NCBI GenBank assembly: GCA_012519985.1
Contig: JAAYPC010000262.1
Coordinates: 23,947 to 87,946 of the forward strand
Direction of reading: 5' to 3'
From: Fibrobacter sp.
Lineage (GTDB): Bacteria > Fibrobacterota > Chitinivibrionia > Chitinivibrionales > Chitinispirillaceae
DNA length: 64,000 nt
In this document: piece by piece, positions 35,527 through 43,736 of the stretch
Numbering within the stretch: the first letter of the stretch is position 1
How the letters are laid out: each line of letters opens with the position of its first letter
The notes under the pieces: model-generated
Told to the model about the DNA's origin: nothing
Databases searched by the model: none
Seen by the model: the letters and a program-made list of their open reading frames with translations, nothing else
Position numbers and translations under genes: made by a program

Positions 35527-36942
35527 ATGGTAAAGCTAAGTAAAGGAGCTACCTTGCTTTTGGTAGCATCTGCGGGTACCATATTAGCTGATGATGGAAC
35601 CAGCTATAATATGGTAGATACTTTATGGGTATTGATAGCAGCATTTCTGGTGTTTTTCATGAATGCCGGTTTTGCTTTTGTAGAAAGTGGTTTCTGCCGT
35701 GCCAAGAATGTAGTTAATATTCTGGCCAAAAACTTTATAGTCTTTGCAATTGCAGCTGTAGCCTATTGGGCTATAGGCTACGGATTTATGTTTGGAAATG
35801 GAACCATAATTGGAACCGATTCTTTTCTGGTAAATGAGACTGCAAACAGTCCGGTAAGCAATATACCTCCATTTGTTTTTTTCTTTTTTCAACTTGCATT
35901 TGCCGCGGCAGGGTGTTCCATAATTTCAGGAGCAGTAGCAGAGCGGATTAAACTGATCTCTTTCTTAGTATTTGGGACACTGATGGTGGCATTCATCTAT
36001 CCATTGACAGGACACTGGATCTGGGGAGGCGGCTGGCTTTCAGGGCTTGGATTTTATGATTTTGCCGGCTCTACTGCGGTTCATTCGGTTGGAGGCTGGT
36101 GTGCACTTACCGGTATTATTCTTCTGGGGCCCCGTATTGGTAAATACCGCAAGGATGGCTCGCAGCATGCAATACTGGGCCACTCCATTCCTCTGGCTAC
36201 GCTGGGTGGTTTTATTCTATGGCTAGGATGGTTTGGATTCAATCCGGGAAGCCAGCTTGCCATGGATGCTAATGTTCCACGGATTGCCTTAACCACTGCA
36301 CTGGCATCCTGTACCGGAATTCTGGGAGCAATGATTACATCATGGCTTTCCAGAGGTAAACCTGATCTTTCCATGATAATAAATGGCTGTCTGGCAGGAT
36401 TGGTGGCAATAACCGCTCCTTGCGCAGTAGTCACTCCGGTTGGTTCGGTGATTATAGGCTTAATTGCCGGAATAATTGTGGTATTCTCAGTATATACCTT
36501 TGATAAATTTCAACTTGACGATCCAGTTGGAGCGACATCTGTTCACCTTGTCAATGGTATCTGGGGCACATTGGCTGTAGGTCTCTTTGCCTCACCAAAA
36601 TATTTCGATGGTAAAGCCGGTCTTTTTTACGGAGGTGGAGCTGCACAATTAGGAATCCAGTTGTTAGGTGTTCTGTCTGTTGCAGTGGCTATACTGATTG
36701 GTTCATTTTTGCTCTGGAGTATCATCAAAGCAGTTTTCGGATTAAGAGTATCACGAGAAGAAGAAATTGGTGGACTTGATGTTGGTGAAATGGGGCTGGA
36801 AGGATACAGTGGATTCCAGATTTTCACCACCGAAGATATCAGCCCATTAACTACAAATGAACCAACTAAGAATGCAACATCATTTAAGGAGGTAAGAAAT
36901 GAAACTGGTAGTGGCAGTTATTCAGCCAACAAAGCTGCCTGA
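35527..36942 (+). CDS. amtB: Ammonium transporter
   Basis: A 471-residue Amt/Rh channel with a signal-like N-terminus and about eleven membrane helices. The pore histidines lie in [13 protein letters not shown] and [15 protein letters not shown], and [16 protein letters not shown] is the family segment near the start. It passes ammonium across the inner membrane and is gated by GlnK. A GGGAGG ribosome site precedes the ATG. The last 44 bases overlap glnK, giving a long cytoplasmic tail ending SYSANKAA. Sigma-54 promoter upstream. Confidence 0.97.
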   Translation: MVKLSKGATLLLVASAGTILADDGTSYNMVDTLWVLIAAFLVFFMNAGFAFVESGFCRAKNVVNILAKNFIVFAIAAVAYWAIGYGFMFGNGTIIGTDSFLVNETANSPVSNIPPFVFFFFQLAFAAAGCSIISGAVAERIKLISFLVFGTLMVAFIYPLTGHWIWGGGWLSGLGFYDFAGSTAVHSVGGWCALTGIILLGPRIGKYRKDGSQHAILGHSIPLATLGGFILWLGWFGFNPGSQLAMDANVPRIALTTALASCTGILGAMITSWLSRGKPDLSMIINGCLAGLVAITAPCAVVTPVGSVIIGLIAGIIVVFSVYTFDKFQLDDPVGATSVHLVNGIWGTLAVGLFASPKYFDGKAGLFYGGGAAQLGIQLLGVLSVAVAILIGSFLLWSIIKAVFGLRVSREEEIGGLDVGEMGLEGYSGFQIFTTEDISPLTTNEPTKNATSFKEVRNETGSGSYSANKAA

Positions 36943-37240
36943 TGTCAAAAGAGCACTTTTTGAGGCTGATGTTCGTAAAATGACTGTAACAAATGTTATC
37001 GGCTGCGGGCAACAGGGCGGTTATACCGAAAGCTACAGGGGCAGTATAATAGAAGTCAATTTACTAAAGAAGATAAGAATAGAAATTGCAGTAAACGAGA
37101 ATTTCGTTAAACCGACTATTGATGCTATTATCAAAGGTGCAAGAACTGGTAACATTGGTGATGGCAAAATATTTATTCTGGATCTACCCCAGTGTATCCG
37201 TATCCGCACTGGTGAAGAAGGAAATGAAGCAATTGGGTGA
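36899..37240 (+). CDS. glnK: PII nitrogen-regulatory protein lacking the uridylylation tyrosine
   Basis: A 113-residue PII protein, numbering aligned to E. coli GlnB/GlnK. The B loop [14 protein letters not shown] and the C-terminal [13 protein letters not shown] are intact. The T-loop reads [17 protein letters not shown]: Tyr51, the site modified by GlnD, is Ile; Ser49, phosphorylated in cyanobacterial PII, is present. It should bind ATP/ADP and 2-oxoglutarate and gate AmtB but not be uridylylated at 51. The start is well supported by AAGGAGG 6 bases upstream. It overlaps amtB by 44 bases. Confidence 0.95.
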   Translation: MKLVVAVIQPTKLPDVKRALFEADVRKMTVTNVIGCGQQGGYTESYRGSIIEVNLLKKIRIEIAVNENFVKPTIDAIIKGARTGNIGDGKIFILDLPQCIRIRTGEEGNEAIG

Positions 37241-37256
37241 AATACTACCTCAAGGA

Positions 37257-37274
37257 GGAGGACGTTAGTCCTCC
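37257..37274 (+). terminator. Hairpin after glnK
   Basis: GGAGGAC pairs with GTCCTCC (7 bp, GTTA loop), 16 bases after the glnK stop. No T-run follows, so termination is not certain. Confidence 0.45.
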
Positions 37275-37543
37275 GCCCTCTTAAACCACCATACGTACGG
37301 TTAGTTATTTGGCTTTTCGTAACAGGTTAATGATCAGATACAATTATGTCATACAGTAAACAAGTCCAATTTGGCCGAAATGGTATTCGGGAAGCGCCTT
37401 TTATTGAGTCCCTCAATTATCAGTTGCACTGATCGACACTATTCAAACAATTACGCTACTAAAAGCTTAAGCAAAATAAAACCAAAGTCGATATTTAATA
37501 TACGGAAACGAACTGAAAATAGATACAAACCAGGGATGGTAAA
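37275..37543. other. Intergenic region after glnK
   Basis: No gene seen. It contains a CCATACGTACGG motif near 37288 of unknown meaning and otherwise nothing recognisable. Confidence 0.5.
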
Positions 37544-37732
37544 ATGAAAGACACAGTCCACAATTCAATTAAGAAGGGCCGCTTTCTATGGATGGAAAGC
37601 CCGGCTAAAGAGAAATACGTTGCATCGTTGAAGAAAAAAGTTGAAAGCGGCTATTATTTTTCAGAATTAATTTTGACCAAAATCGTTGATGAGCTGGCAC
37701 CGATCATCTCAGAGATAGTCCCAAATGAATGA
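37544..37732 (+). CDS. Small FlgM-like protein
   Basis: A 62-residue protein whose C-terminal half (AKEKYVASLKKKVESGYYFS followed by ELILTKIVDELAP) resembles the end of FlgM anti-sigma-28 factors, which have lysine-rich KKKIESGEY-type segments then two short helices. The N-terminal half of FlgM is missing. A weak GGGATGG site precedes the ATG. If correct, it would hold sigma-28 inactive; the only other flagellar gene in the window is the fliN-like one at 15.9 kb. Confidence 0.45.
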   Translation: MKDTVHNSIKKGRFLWMESPAKEKYVASLKKKVESGYYFSELILTKIVDELAPIISEIVPNE

Positions 37733-37840
37733 GATTAAAAACGGAGTGGCATTTTTAAGGGCTAACGGTATCTATGATCGATCCTGCAAAAATATCAAAG
37801 GTCCCTGACAATCAGATAGAGACCTTCAGATATTTTTAAG

Positions 37841-37862
37841 GGAGAGGAGTAAGCGCCTCTCC
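37841..37862. terminator. Convergent terminator hairpin
   Basis: GGAGAGG pairs with CCTCTCC (8-base loop). It lies between the FlgM-like gene and the convergent FGE-like gene and touches the latter's stop codon; it could serve both strands. Confidence 0.6.
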
Positions 37863-39742
37863 TAATTGCTTTTACAACATCTGAATCCAGTTTGAGGTTT
37901 AGCTCCCCCACCCACCCCAGGTGATACTGTCTGACATTTGGAATAAGGCCCCCCCATAAGCATTGGATCATTATTTGTTCCGGTCACCCATTCGAAAATA
38001 TTGCCTACCATGTCATATCCGCCATACTTACTTACGCAGTTATGCCTGCTTCCGGACCGTTCTACTACAACAGCACCCTCTGTGTTGCATTTATTGTCAT
38101 CCCGATTCCATCCATAGGGGTATGTGTATCCTTCCAGGCCACTGCAGGCCCATTGCCACTCATCCTGAGTGCACAGGCGTTTGCCTTTCTTTTTGCATAA
38201 CTCCTGCGCTTCCTGATAAGAAACATTTCCCTGAGGAATAACATCTCTCTGGTTAGGATATTCAAAACGATCAACACAGACCTTAAAAAATGGTCTGCCC
38301 TGTTTGCCAGGAGGAATATCTACCAGAAACATGTCATCGGGACAGAATAACGGTTTTGCGTATCTTTGAATGGTTTCCTCATAATTGCTGGTAGAATGCT
38401 TGATAATACGGGTCACCTGAGTACGTGAGATCTCTTTAGTGGCTCCATTGGATAATTTCATTATGACCGACTGATTATTAATATTACTGATTTCCCCTGC
38501 AAAAATGAGATCATCTTTGGCTTTACCCTCTTCATCAGTTTCAGAGTTTTTTACAAAGATTGTATCAGTTGGTTGAGACTGAATTTTTTTGGTAGTTTCC
38601 TTTTCTGCTGCCTTTTTCTCTGGTGGCAACAAGCTGATCTGGGCGACAACTGCTTTGGCGATAGGAATCTGGGATCCTTCAATATCAATGGTCAGCATAG
38701 ATTCATCAACAGAAACAACTTTTCCCTTAAATATGGACCCATTTGAGATCCGAACCTCGGTGATCCCTTTATATCCGCCTTCACTCTTTAATTCATCGTA
38801 GGATACTACCCTGACCTCGGAAGCAGCAGAACTTATTTGAGAGGATTTCTGAGTTTTTTGGGGAGGAGGAGGAGGAGTCAGAAGCTCGTAACTTTTAAGC
38901 AGATGATGCCCGAAAGCATAAGGTTTACCTTCGGTTGTTTCCAGAATCAGTGACGTATCATCTTTTGCTTCTACAATACCGATAAGCTCATCTCCGGTAG
39001 TCAGACTCATACGGTATTTACCCTTCAGTTTAATTTCGCTAAATGCCTGTCCGCCAGAAAGAGCAGGTCCGCTTATAACCGGTTTTACTGAAGCTGCTGC
39101 AGAGAGTTGTGCACTCCCGCTCTCATCCCACCATTTTTTCCAGGCGGATAAATCGTTGCCAAAATTCATAGCAGTTATTCTCTCCAGAGCGCAACTTCCA
39201 ATATTTAAAGAGAGGATTACAATTATATTTACCCTTCCCCGTTTTCCTGCAGATTTATCCAGGTACTCGACTTCTGAAGAGCTCTGGATATGGTGTTCGC
39301 ACAAAGACATAGAGTTATAATCCAGGAATGGAGAAGCAAGCAGAAATTTATTTCTTTCGCTGGTGACATATGTCTGTACCCAGTCTTCAAACGTTCCTTC
39401 TCCGGCATATCGGGCGTTCTTAATGATGCTCACGTGAACAGCCTTAGGAAAGACCTCCAATAGTACTGGTACGGCTCCAATTGCTGAGGGGCCCATATTT
39501 GCCAGAGATGCAGCAGACCTTAAGCTTTTAAAGGCAATCTCCTTTTCCACTTGTGGTGCGATATCCTGCTGGGTTTTGGAAAAATAGGCATAAGCTTCGG
39601 TTGAATAATAAACAGATGGACCAGCCTTAATATCTCCGGTGAGAATTGCGAGTTTATCCTGTGCAGATAAGATCTGAAAAAACAGCCCGATACAAATCAA
39701 TATCTTGAATGGATTTTTAGCTGATGAAAACGAATTCGACAT
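37862..39742 (-). CDS. Secreted protein with formylglycine-generating-enzyme-like C-terminal domain
   Basis: A 626-residue protein with a signal peptide (FKILICIGLFFQILSA). Residues 30-215 are helical and unassigned. Three short beta-rich repeats follow at about 240-290, 328-375 and 410-450 (TGDELIGIVEAKDDTSLILE, GSIFKGKVVSVDESMLTID, LIFAGEISNINNQSVIMK), separated by a proline run and charged linkers. The C-terminal 140 residues are the FGE/SUMF1 fold (CVDRFEYPNQ, LCTQDEWQWACSG, GGYDMVGNIFEWV, TGFRCC). Most bacterial members bind ligands or carry out unknown chemistry; the FGE catalytic cysteine pair was not seen. Confidence 0.75.
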   Translation of the reverse strand: MSNSFSSAKNPFKILICIGLFFQILSAQDKLAILTGDIKAGPSVYYSTEAYAYFSKTQQDIAPQVEKEIAFKSLRSAASLANMGPSAIGAVPVLLEVFPKAVHVSIIKNARYAGEGTFEDWVQTYVTSERNKFLLASPFLDYNSMSLCEHHIQSSSEVEYLDKSAGKRGRVNIIVILSLNIGSCALERITAMNFGNDLSAWKKWWDESGSAQLSAAASVKPVISGPALSGGQAFSEIKLKGKYRMSLTTGDELIGIVEAKDDTSLILETTEGKPYAFGHHLLKSYELLTPPPPPQKTQKSSQISSAASEVRVVSYDELKSEGGYKGITEVRISNGSIFKGKVVSVDESMLTIDIEGSQIPIAKAVVAQISLLPPEKKAAEKETTKKIQSQPTDTIFVKNSETDEEGKAKDDLIFAGEISNINNQSVIMKLSNGATKEISRTQVTRIIKHSTSNYEETIQRYAKPLFCPDDMFLVDIPPGKQGRPFFKVCVDRFEYPNQRDVIPQGNVSYQEAQELCKKKGKRLCTQDEWQWACSGLEGYTYPYGWNRDDNKCNTEGAVVVERSGSRHNCVSKYGGYDMVGNIFEWVTGTNNDPMLMGGPYSKCQTVSPGVGGGAKPQTGFRCCKSN

Positions 39743-40035
39743 ATTCCTCCCTGCTCACAAATACAATTTAACTCCACTATCCCTTTATTTTTAATCTGTA
39801 TTGTATGGCGGTCAGTAGAGATCTGGTTGGAGATTTTAATCCATACTTTAAAATACCTTATGACCAACAAAATTAAAAAGGCATTAGCCGCAATAAAACA
39901 GTTTAGGTTAACGAATTTTTTATAGAGGAACTATATAAAGTTCCTTTGAAAAAAGACCGAAAGTTATAATAAAGAATGATTAGAGAGTAGTTTAAATACT
40001 ATTAAATTTATGAAGATCCTGCATAGGGGGCAACT

Positions 40036-40197
40036 ATGATGCACCAGAGAGTGGAACCGTTTGTAACCCTCGATGACCGCCCTGAAAGGGATACAGTAAT
40101 AGAAAAAGATGAGATCATTAGTTTGATAATTGATATCGAAATCATGACGATTGCTGATTTTTACAAAAAGTACTTTTCCCTGGAAGAGCGATCGTGA
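40036..40197 (+). CDS. Small ORF, 53 residues
   Basis: It starts with two ATG codons after a strong AGGGGG ribosome site 5 bases upstream. The product is acidic and helical (VIEKDEIISLIIDIEIMTIA, FYKKYFSLEERS). No family recognised. It is followed by a 24-codon frame and a strong terminator, making a plausible short transcript. Confidence 0.5.
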   Translation: MMHQRVEPFVTLDDRPERDTVIEKDEIISLIIDIEIMTIADFYKKYFSLEERS

Positions 40198-40268
40198 AAA
40201 GGATTCTGCGGTATAAAGGAGAGAAGAACAAAGACCTGCTGGATTTTCTGTTTTTCAAGCCGGTTTAA
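40194..40268 (+). CDS. Possible 24-residue ORF overlapping the small ORF
   Basis: A GTG at 40194 overlaps the preceding stop (GTGA) and opens 24 codons rich in Lys, Arg and Leu, ending in the left arm of the terminator. Coupled translation is possible, but such a short frame may be chance. Confidence 0.2.
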   Translation: MKRILRYKGEKNKDLLDFLFFKPV

Positions 40269-40286
40269 AACCGGTTTGAAAAACAG
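40248..40286. terminator. Strong bidirectional terminator (19-bp stem)
   Basis: CTGTTTTTCAAGCCGGTTT pairs with AAACCGGTTTGAAAAACAG with one G-T pair and almost no loop. Outer bases (AACAAAGA / TCTTTGTT) extend the dyad. It separates the plus-strand small genes from the convergent minus-strand gene at 40310. Confidence 0.85.
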
Positions 40287-40309
40287 AAAACTTTAAGATC
40301 TTTGTTTTT

Positions 40310-40633
40310 TCAGATGTGAAGATCCTGAAGAATTCTTTTTATGTTTTCTTTTTCCATTTGAATTTCCGAAGTCAGATTATTTATCTGGTTCAGACACTCG
40401 CTTATTTTCTGCAAATGTTCAGCAACATTCATTCTGATGGACTGTAACTTGACAGGCTCATCTGTTGTTACAGCCTGCTGTTCTGGATACTGTGGTTGCC
40501 GTGGTTCTGGAGAAACGTGCTCGAGCTCTGCCTGGGGGACCTTTTTCCTCCCCTGCTCAAATTGAGGATTTGCAAAACTTTCCTCATAAACACTCTCTGC
40601 CCTTTTTCTTGCACTGGTTGAAGATATCATCAT
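40310..40633 (-). CDS. Hypothetical protein with C-terminal coiled coil
   Basis: A 107-residue soluble protein. The first 60 residues are polar and proline/glutamine-rich (VSPEPRQPQYPEQQAV), and the last 45 form a heptad-rich helix (NVAEHLQKISECLNQINNL). A GGGGGG ribosome site lies just before the double ATG. No family recognised. It ends at the strong shared terminator. Confidence 0.6.
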   Translation of the reverse strand: MMISSTSARKRAESVYEESFANPQFEQGRKKVPQAELEHVSPEPRQPQYPEQQAVTTDEPVKLQSIRMNVAEHLQKISECLNQINNLTSEIQMEKENIKRILQDLHI

Positions 40634-40717
40634 TATCCCCCCTTTTTAAATCAAATTCTATTTAAAGCCAGGCCTACTATAAATACGTTTTGGAGGAAGG
40701 GTTATATTTGATTTTGA

Positions 40718-40844
40718 GTAACTACTCAGGTATTCTTATTCTTCGTTTAGATACTTTGTCAGATTACACCTGATTAGTTATTGTTTTAATATTTCTTCTT
40801 ATTTTTTCCGATTTGATATTACTTCAGTTTACCAGAACAGTTAC
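40718..40844 (-). repeat. MITE-like element, copy 2 (127 bp, with imperfect terminal inverted repeats)
   Basis: The left end GTAACTACTCAGG and the reverse complement of the right end, GTAACTGTTCTGG, match at 10 of 13 positions. The core matches the copy at 35072 in inverted orientation. No coding capacity, which fits a non-autonomous element. No clear target-site duplication. Confidence 0.6.
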
Positions 40845-40885
40845 AATCTTGACATTATTGTAGTCCTGCCGAATTTCTTCTTAAC

Positions 40886-41986
40886 TTATCGGTGGGGAAG
40901 CAGTGGGAGAAGATCATTCCTCTCTTCAAATCCACCCAGTCCTTTAATAACCGAGGGAGGAATATCATAACGCAATAGCGGACTGATAACATCCTTTTGT
41001 AAATCAGGAACAGTTATACATAGAAAACGGGCGGAAGCATCGCCGGATATATCCACTCTCTCAAGAACAGAAGGAAGTAGAACGGTCTGGCCCTTGTGCA
41101 GTTGTTGGTTTCCGGACGGATAATGCATGGTAAATGTTCCCTCTAAGGCAGTCAATATCCGGAAATATTCCTTGGGAGGTAAACGCAAACTGGTTGTGCT
41201 TGCCAGAAAATACTCCTCCATGGTAAAATAGCGACACGCTATCCGATATGAATGCTGATATGTACCATGGTTCAGAGTAACTGGTTCAATCCGGTAATTA
41301 TGTGGTGTCAAATCCGCCGTATGCACGGATTGTTCAATGTGAAGTTCTCTGCAATTTCCGTTTCCATCGATCCTGCCCCAGTCATAAAGACGTAAAGTAG
41401 TATCTGAAGGCTGCTGGATCTCGCAAATCAGATTTCCCCCCAGGATTGCATGAACAGTCCCTGCTGGGATGTAATACACCTCACCAGGACGGACATTAAC
41501 ATAGTTGAGCAGATGATGCAACGAGTCGTTTTTTATGGCATAGCGAATCTCATCTAAAGTAACTTCCCGTTTAAAACCCAGAATGAGTTGAGCATCTTCG
41601 GCTGCATCCAATATATACCAGCATTCCGTTTTACCACAATCCCCCATACCATGTGTTCTGGCATATTCGCCATCCGGATGTACCTGAACAGATAAGTTGT
41701 CTGCTGCATCCAGGAATTTAATCAGCAGTGGAAATGAGGGAGAGGGATAATTGTTTATCAATCCAGGTCTGTGATCCCTGAAAAGCTCTCCCAGGGTTTT
41801 CCCAGTTAGTGGGCCCTGCTTAACGATACTTTGTTCAGAGCCAAAACCGCAAATTTCCCATGATTCACCGATTAATTTGCCGGAAGGAATGTTTTTATTT
41901 AGAACGGAAGCCAGCGCTGAACCGCCCCATATTCTTTCTTTGTAAACTGAAGTAAAAAAAAGCGGTTCTGCATCCAGAAAGCTCAT
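40886..41986 (-). CDS. manA: Mannose-6-phosphate isomerase, class I type
   Basis: A 366-residue cupin enzyme interconverting mannose-6-phosphate and fructose-6-phosphate, a route to GDP-mannose or into glycolysis. Zinc ligands are visible in LSVQVHPDGEYAR, KTECWYILDA and YIPAGTVHAIL. The start PLFFTSVYKERIWGG and GESWEICGFGSEQS fit the short bacterial (Bacillus-like) class. The start overlaps the STAS gene stop (ATGA), so they are coupled. Confidence 0.93.
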   Translation of the reverse strand: MSFLDAEPLFFTSVYKERIWGGSALASVLNKNIPSGKLIGESWEICGFGSEQSIVKQGPLTGKTLGELFRDHRPGLINNYPSPSFPLLIKFLDAADNLSVQVHPDGEYARTHGMGDCGKTECWYILDAAEDAQLILGFKREVTLDEIRYAIKNDSLHHLLNYVNVRPGEVYYIPAGTVHAILGGNLICEIQQPSDTTLRLYDWGRIDGNGNCRELHIEQSVHTADLTPHNYRIEPVTLNHGTYQHSYRIACRYFTMEEYFLASTTSLRLPPKEYFRILTALEGTFTMHYPSGNQQLHKGQTVLLPSVLERVDISGDASARFLCITVPDLQKDVISPLLRYDIPPSVIKGLGGFEERNDLLPLLPHR

Positions 41987-42339
41987 ATATACTCTTTTTC
42001 AAGTACATTATTTGCAAACTCCTCGAATGTCTTGTATTGATAACCTTCAAAAACAAGGTCAAATTTCAGAGTCTCAAATATGTAATTAATGTATTCGTTA
42101 GAAGAGATAATATAAATCGCTCCACCCATCTTTTTCACTTTATTAAGGTTGTAAACCAAAGCACCGATTCCACCGCTGCAGATAAATGCGACATCATCCA
42201 GGTTAAACGCTATACGGCAGTACCCTTCATTGATGATATCCTGTATTACCTGATCCAATCTACGGGCATTTTCCCAATCAATACGCCCGGAAGGTTTAAT
42301 CACTTTGCATTTAGAAATTTCGATTACTGAAAGCTTCAT
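41983..42339 (-). CDS. STAS-domain protein (anti-sigma-antagonist-like)
   Basis: About 118 residues from the ATG at 42339, which has GGGGG upstream; the frame stays open to 42372. It is a single STAS domain: VIKPSGRIDWENARRLD, then FNLDDVAFICSGGIGALVYN. In SpoIIAA-type antagonists the segment is DSSG with the second Ser phosphorylated; here it is CSGG (54-57), so that Ser is Gly while the preceding Ser remains. Partner-switching by phosphorylation may be altered. It is coupled to manA. Confidence 0.82.
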   Translation of the reverse strand: MKLSVIEISKCKVIKPSGRIDWENARRLDQVIQDIINEGYCRIAFNLDDVAFICSGGIGALVYNLNKVKKMGGAIYIISSNEYINYIFETLKFDLVFEGYQYKTFEEFANNVLEKEYI

Positions 42340-42372
42340 CTTTTCCCCCTTTGCACCGGCAATCACTATCAA

Positions 42373-42729
42373 CGCACCTCCTCATAATCGGCATCACTGA
42401 TATCTTTTCCGGTACCATCATACCTTTTAGTTTCTCTGGATGAATGAAAAAATGTTTTTCTTTTTTTTCCGGGAAGTATAATGTGTAACAATCTGTTCAA
42501 AACAATAAACAGAAGTACAAATTCAAGAATTTTGAATATTATGATCATGTCCCGGTTTTGGAAAGTTCAGGTAAAATGGTATATTAGAAGTTTCCCGGAT
42601 TCAAGGGGATTTATTAGTACTTCCAAAAATAATAATAATACGTAATGCGTAATAAATAATTGTTTTAAAAGAAAACAGCAGATTCCTGGTATTATCTGCA
42701 TGATTAATTTTGCATAATCGGAGGAGCTC
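42373..42729. promoter_or_regulatory. Divergent STAS/moxR intergenic region with a possible sigma-70 promoter
   Basis: AT-rich. TTGGAA (42558-42563) and TATATT (42580-42585) with a 16-base spacer form a plausible promoter for the moxR operon with a leader of about 140 bases. No other structure seen. Confidence 0.35.
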
Positions 42730-43719
42730 ATGGGAGCAGATATAGCACAATTAAACGAGATGGTTAAAGAAGAGAGTACATTTGTCACTCTTCTAAGAAA
42801 TGAGTTGGGAAAAGTTATTGTCGGTCAGCCTAAGATGATCGACCGGCTGCTCATAGGTCTTCTGACCAGAGGACATATTCTTCTGGAAGGAGTGCCGGGG
42901 CTGGCCAAGACACTGGCCATCTCCACGCTTGCCAAAGTAATCGATACCGATTTTAAGCGGATTCAGTTTACTCCGGACCTTCTTCCAGCAGACCTTGTAG
43001 GAACGATGATCTATAACCAGAAAACCAGTGAGTTTGTGGCTAAAAAAGGTCCTTTGTTTTCAAACATAATTCTTGCAGACGAAATCAACAGAGCGCCGGC
43101 AAAGGTCCAAAGCGCGCTACTGGAAGCCATGCAGGAACGTCAGGTTACTATAGGTGAATCCACATACAAACTCCAGGAACCTTTTCTGGTTCTGGCTACT
43201 CAAAACCCAATAGAGCAGGAAGGTACATACCCTCTTCCAGAAGCACAGGTTGATCGTTTCATGCTCAAACTCAAAATCGCCTACCCATCAAAGGAAGAAG
43301 AAAAACTTATTCTCCAGCGAATGGCCAAAGGAGAAATCCCGGAAGTGTCAAAGGTAATTTCTGTGGATAAGATTATGTCAGCAAGAAAGATAGTTGCTGA
43401 TATCTATATGGATTCAAAAGTAGAAGATTACATCGTTAACATCGTTTTTGCTACCCGAGAGCCACAGAATTGCGGCCTGGCTGATATAAAAGACCTAATC
43501 TCTTATGGAGCATCTCCTCGTGCTACTTTGTTTCTTACCCGTGCCGCCAGAGCTCATGCTTTTATCAGAGGGAGAGGCTATGTGACTCCCGAAGATGTTA
43601 AAAATGTTGGTATGGATGTACTACGGCACCGCGTTATCACCACTTATGAAGCTGAAGCAGAAAATATCACCCCTGAAGATATCGTTCAGAAGATTTTTGA
43701 CAGTGTCGAAGTTCCATGA
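42730..43719 (+). CDS. MoxR-family AAA+ ATPase
   Basis: A 329-residue AAA+ protein. Walker A GVPGLAKTLAI, Walker B IILADEINRAPAKVQSAL, sensor 1 VLATQNPIEQEGTYPLPEAQ, and arginine-finger region LPEAQVDRFMLK. MoxR proteins act with DUF58/VWA partners in maturation or stress complexes. A GGAGGA ribosome site precedes the ATG. It heads an operon with a TPR protein, a DUF58 protein and an M20 peptidase. Confidence 0.95.
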   Translation: MGADIAQLNEMVKEESTFVTLLRNELGKVIVGQPKMIDRLLIGLLTRGHILLEGVPGLAKTLAISTLAKVIDTDFKRIQFTPDLLPADLVGTMIYNQKTSEFVAKKGPLFSNIILADEINRAPAKVQSALLEAMQERQVTIGESTYKLQEPFLVLATQNPIEQEGTYPLPEAQVDRFMLKLKIAYPSKEEEKLILQRMAKGEIPEVSKVISVDKIMSARKIVADIYMDSKVEDYIVNIVFATREPQNCGLADIKDLISYGASPRATLFLTRAARAHAFIRGRGYVTPEDVKNVGMDVLRHRVITTYEAEAENITPEDIVQKIFDSVEVP

Positions 43720-43736
43720 TTCTTTGCGGAGCATAA

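Noticed and set aside
37275..37330. Resemblance to the end of a group II intron (CATACGTACGG)
   Set aside because: Only a short motif; no domain V structure or reverse transcriptase gene nearby.
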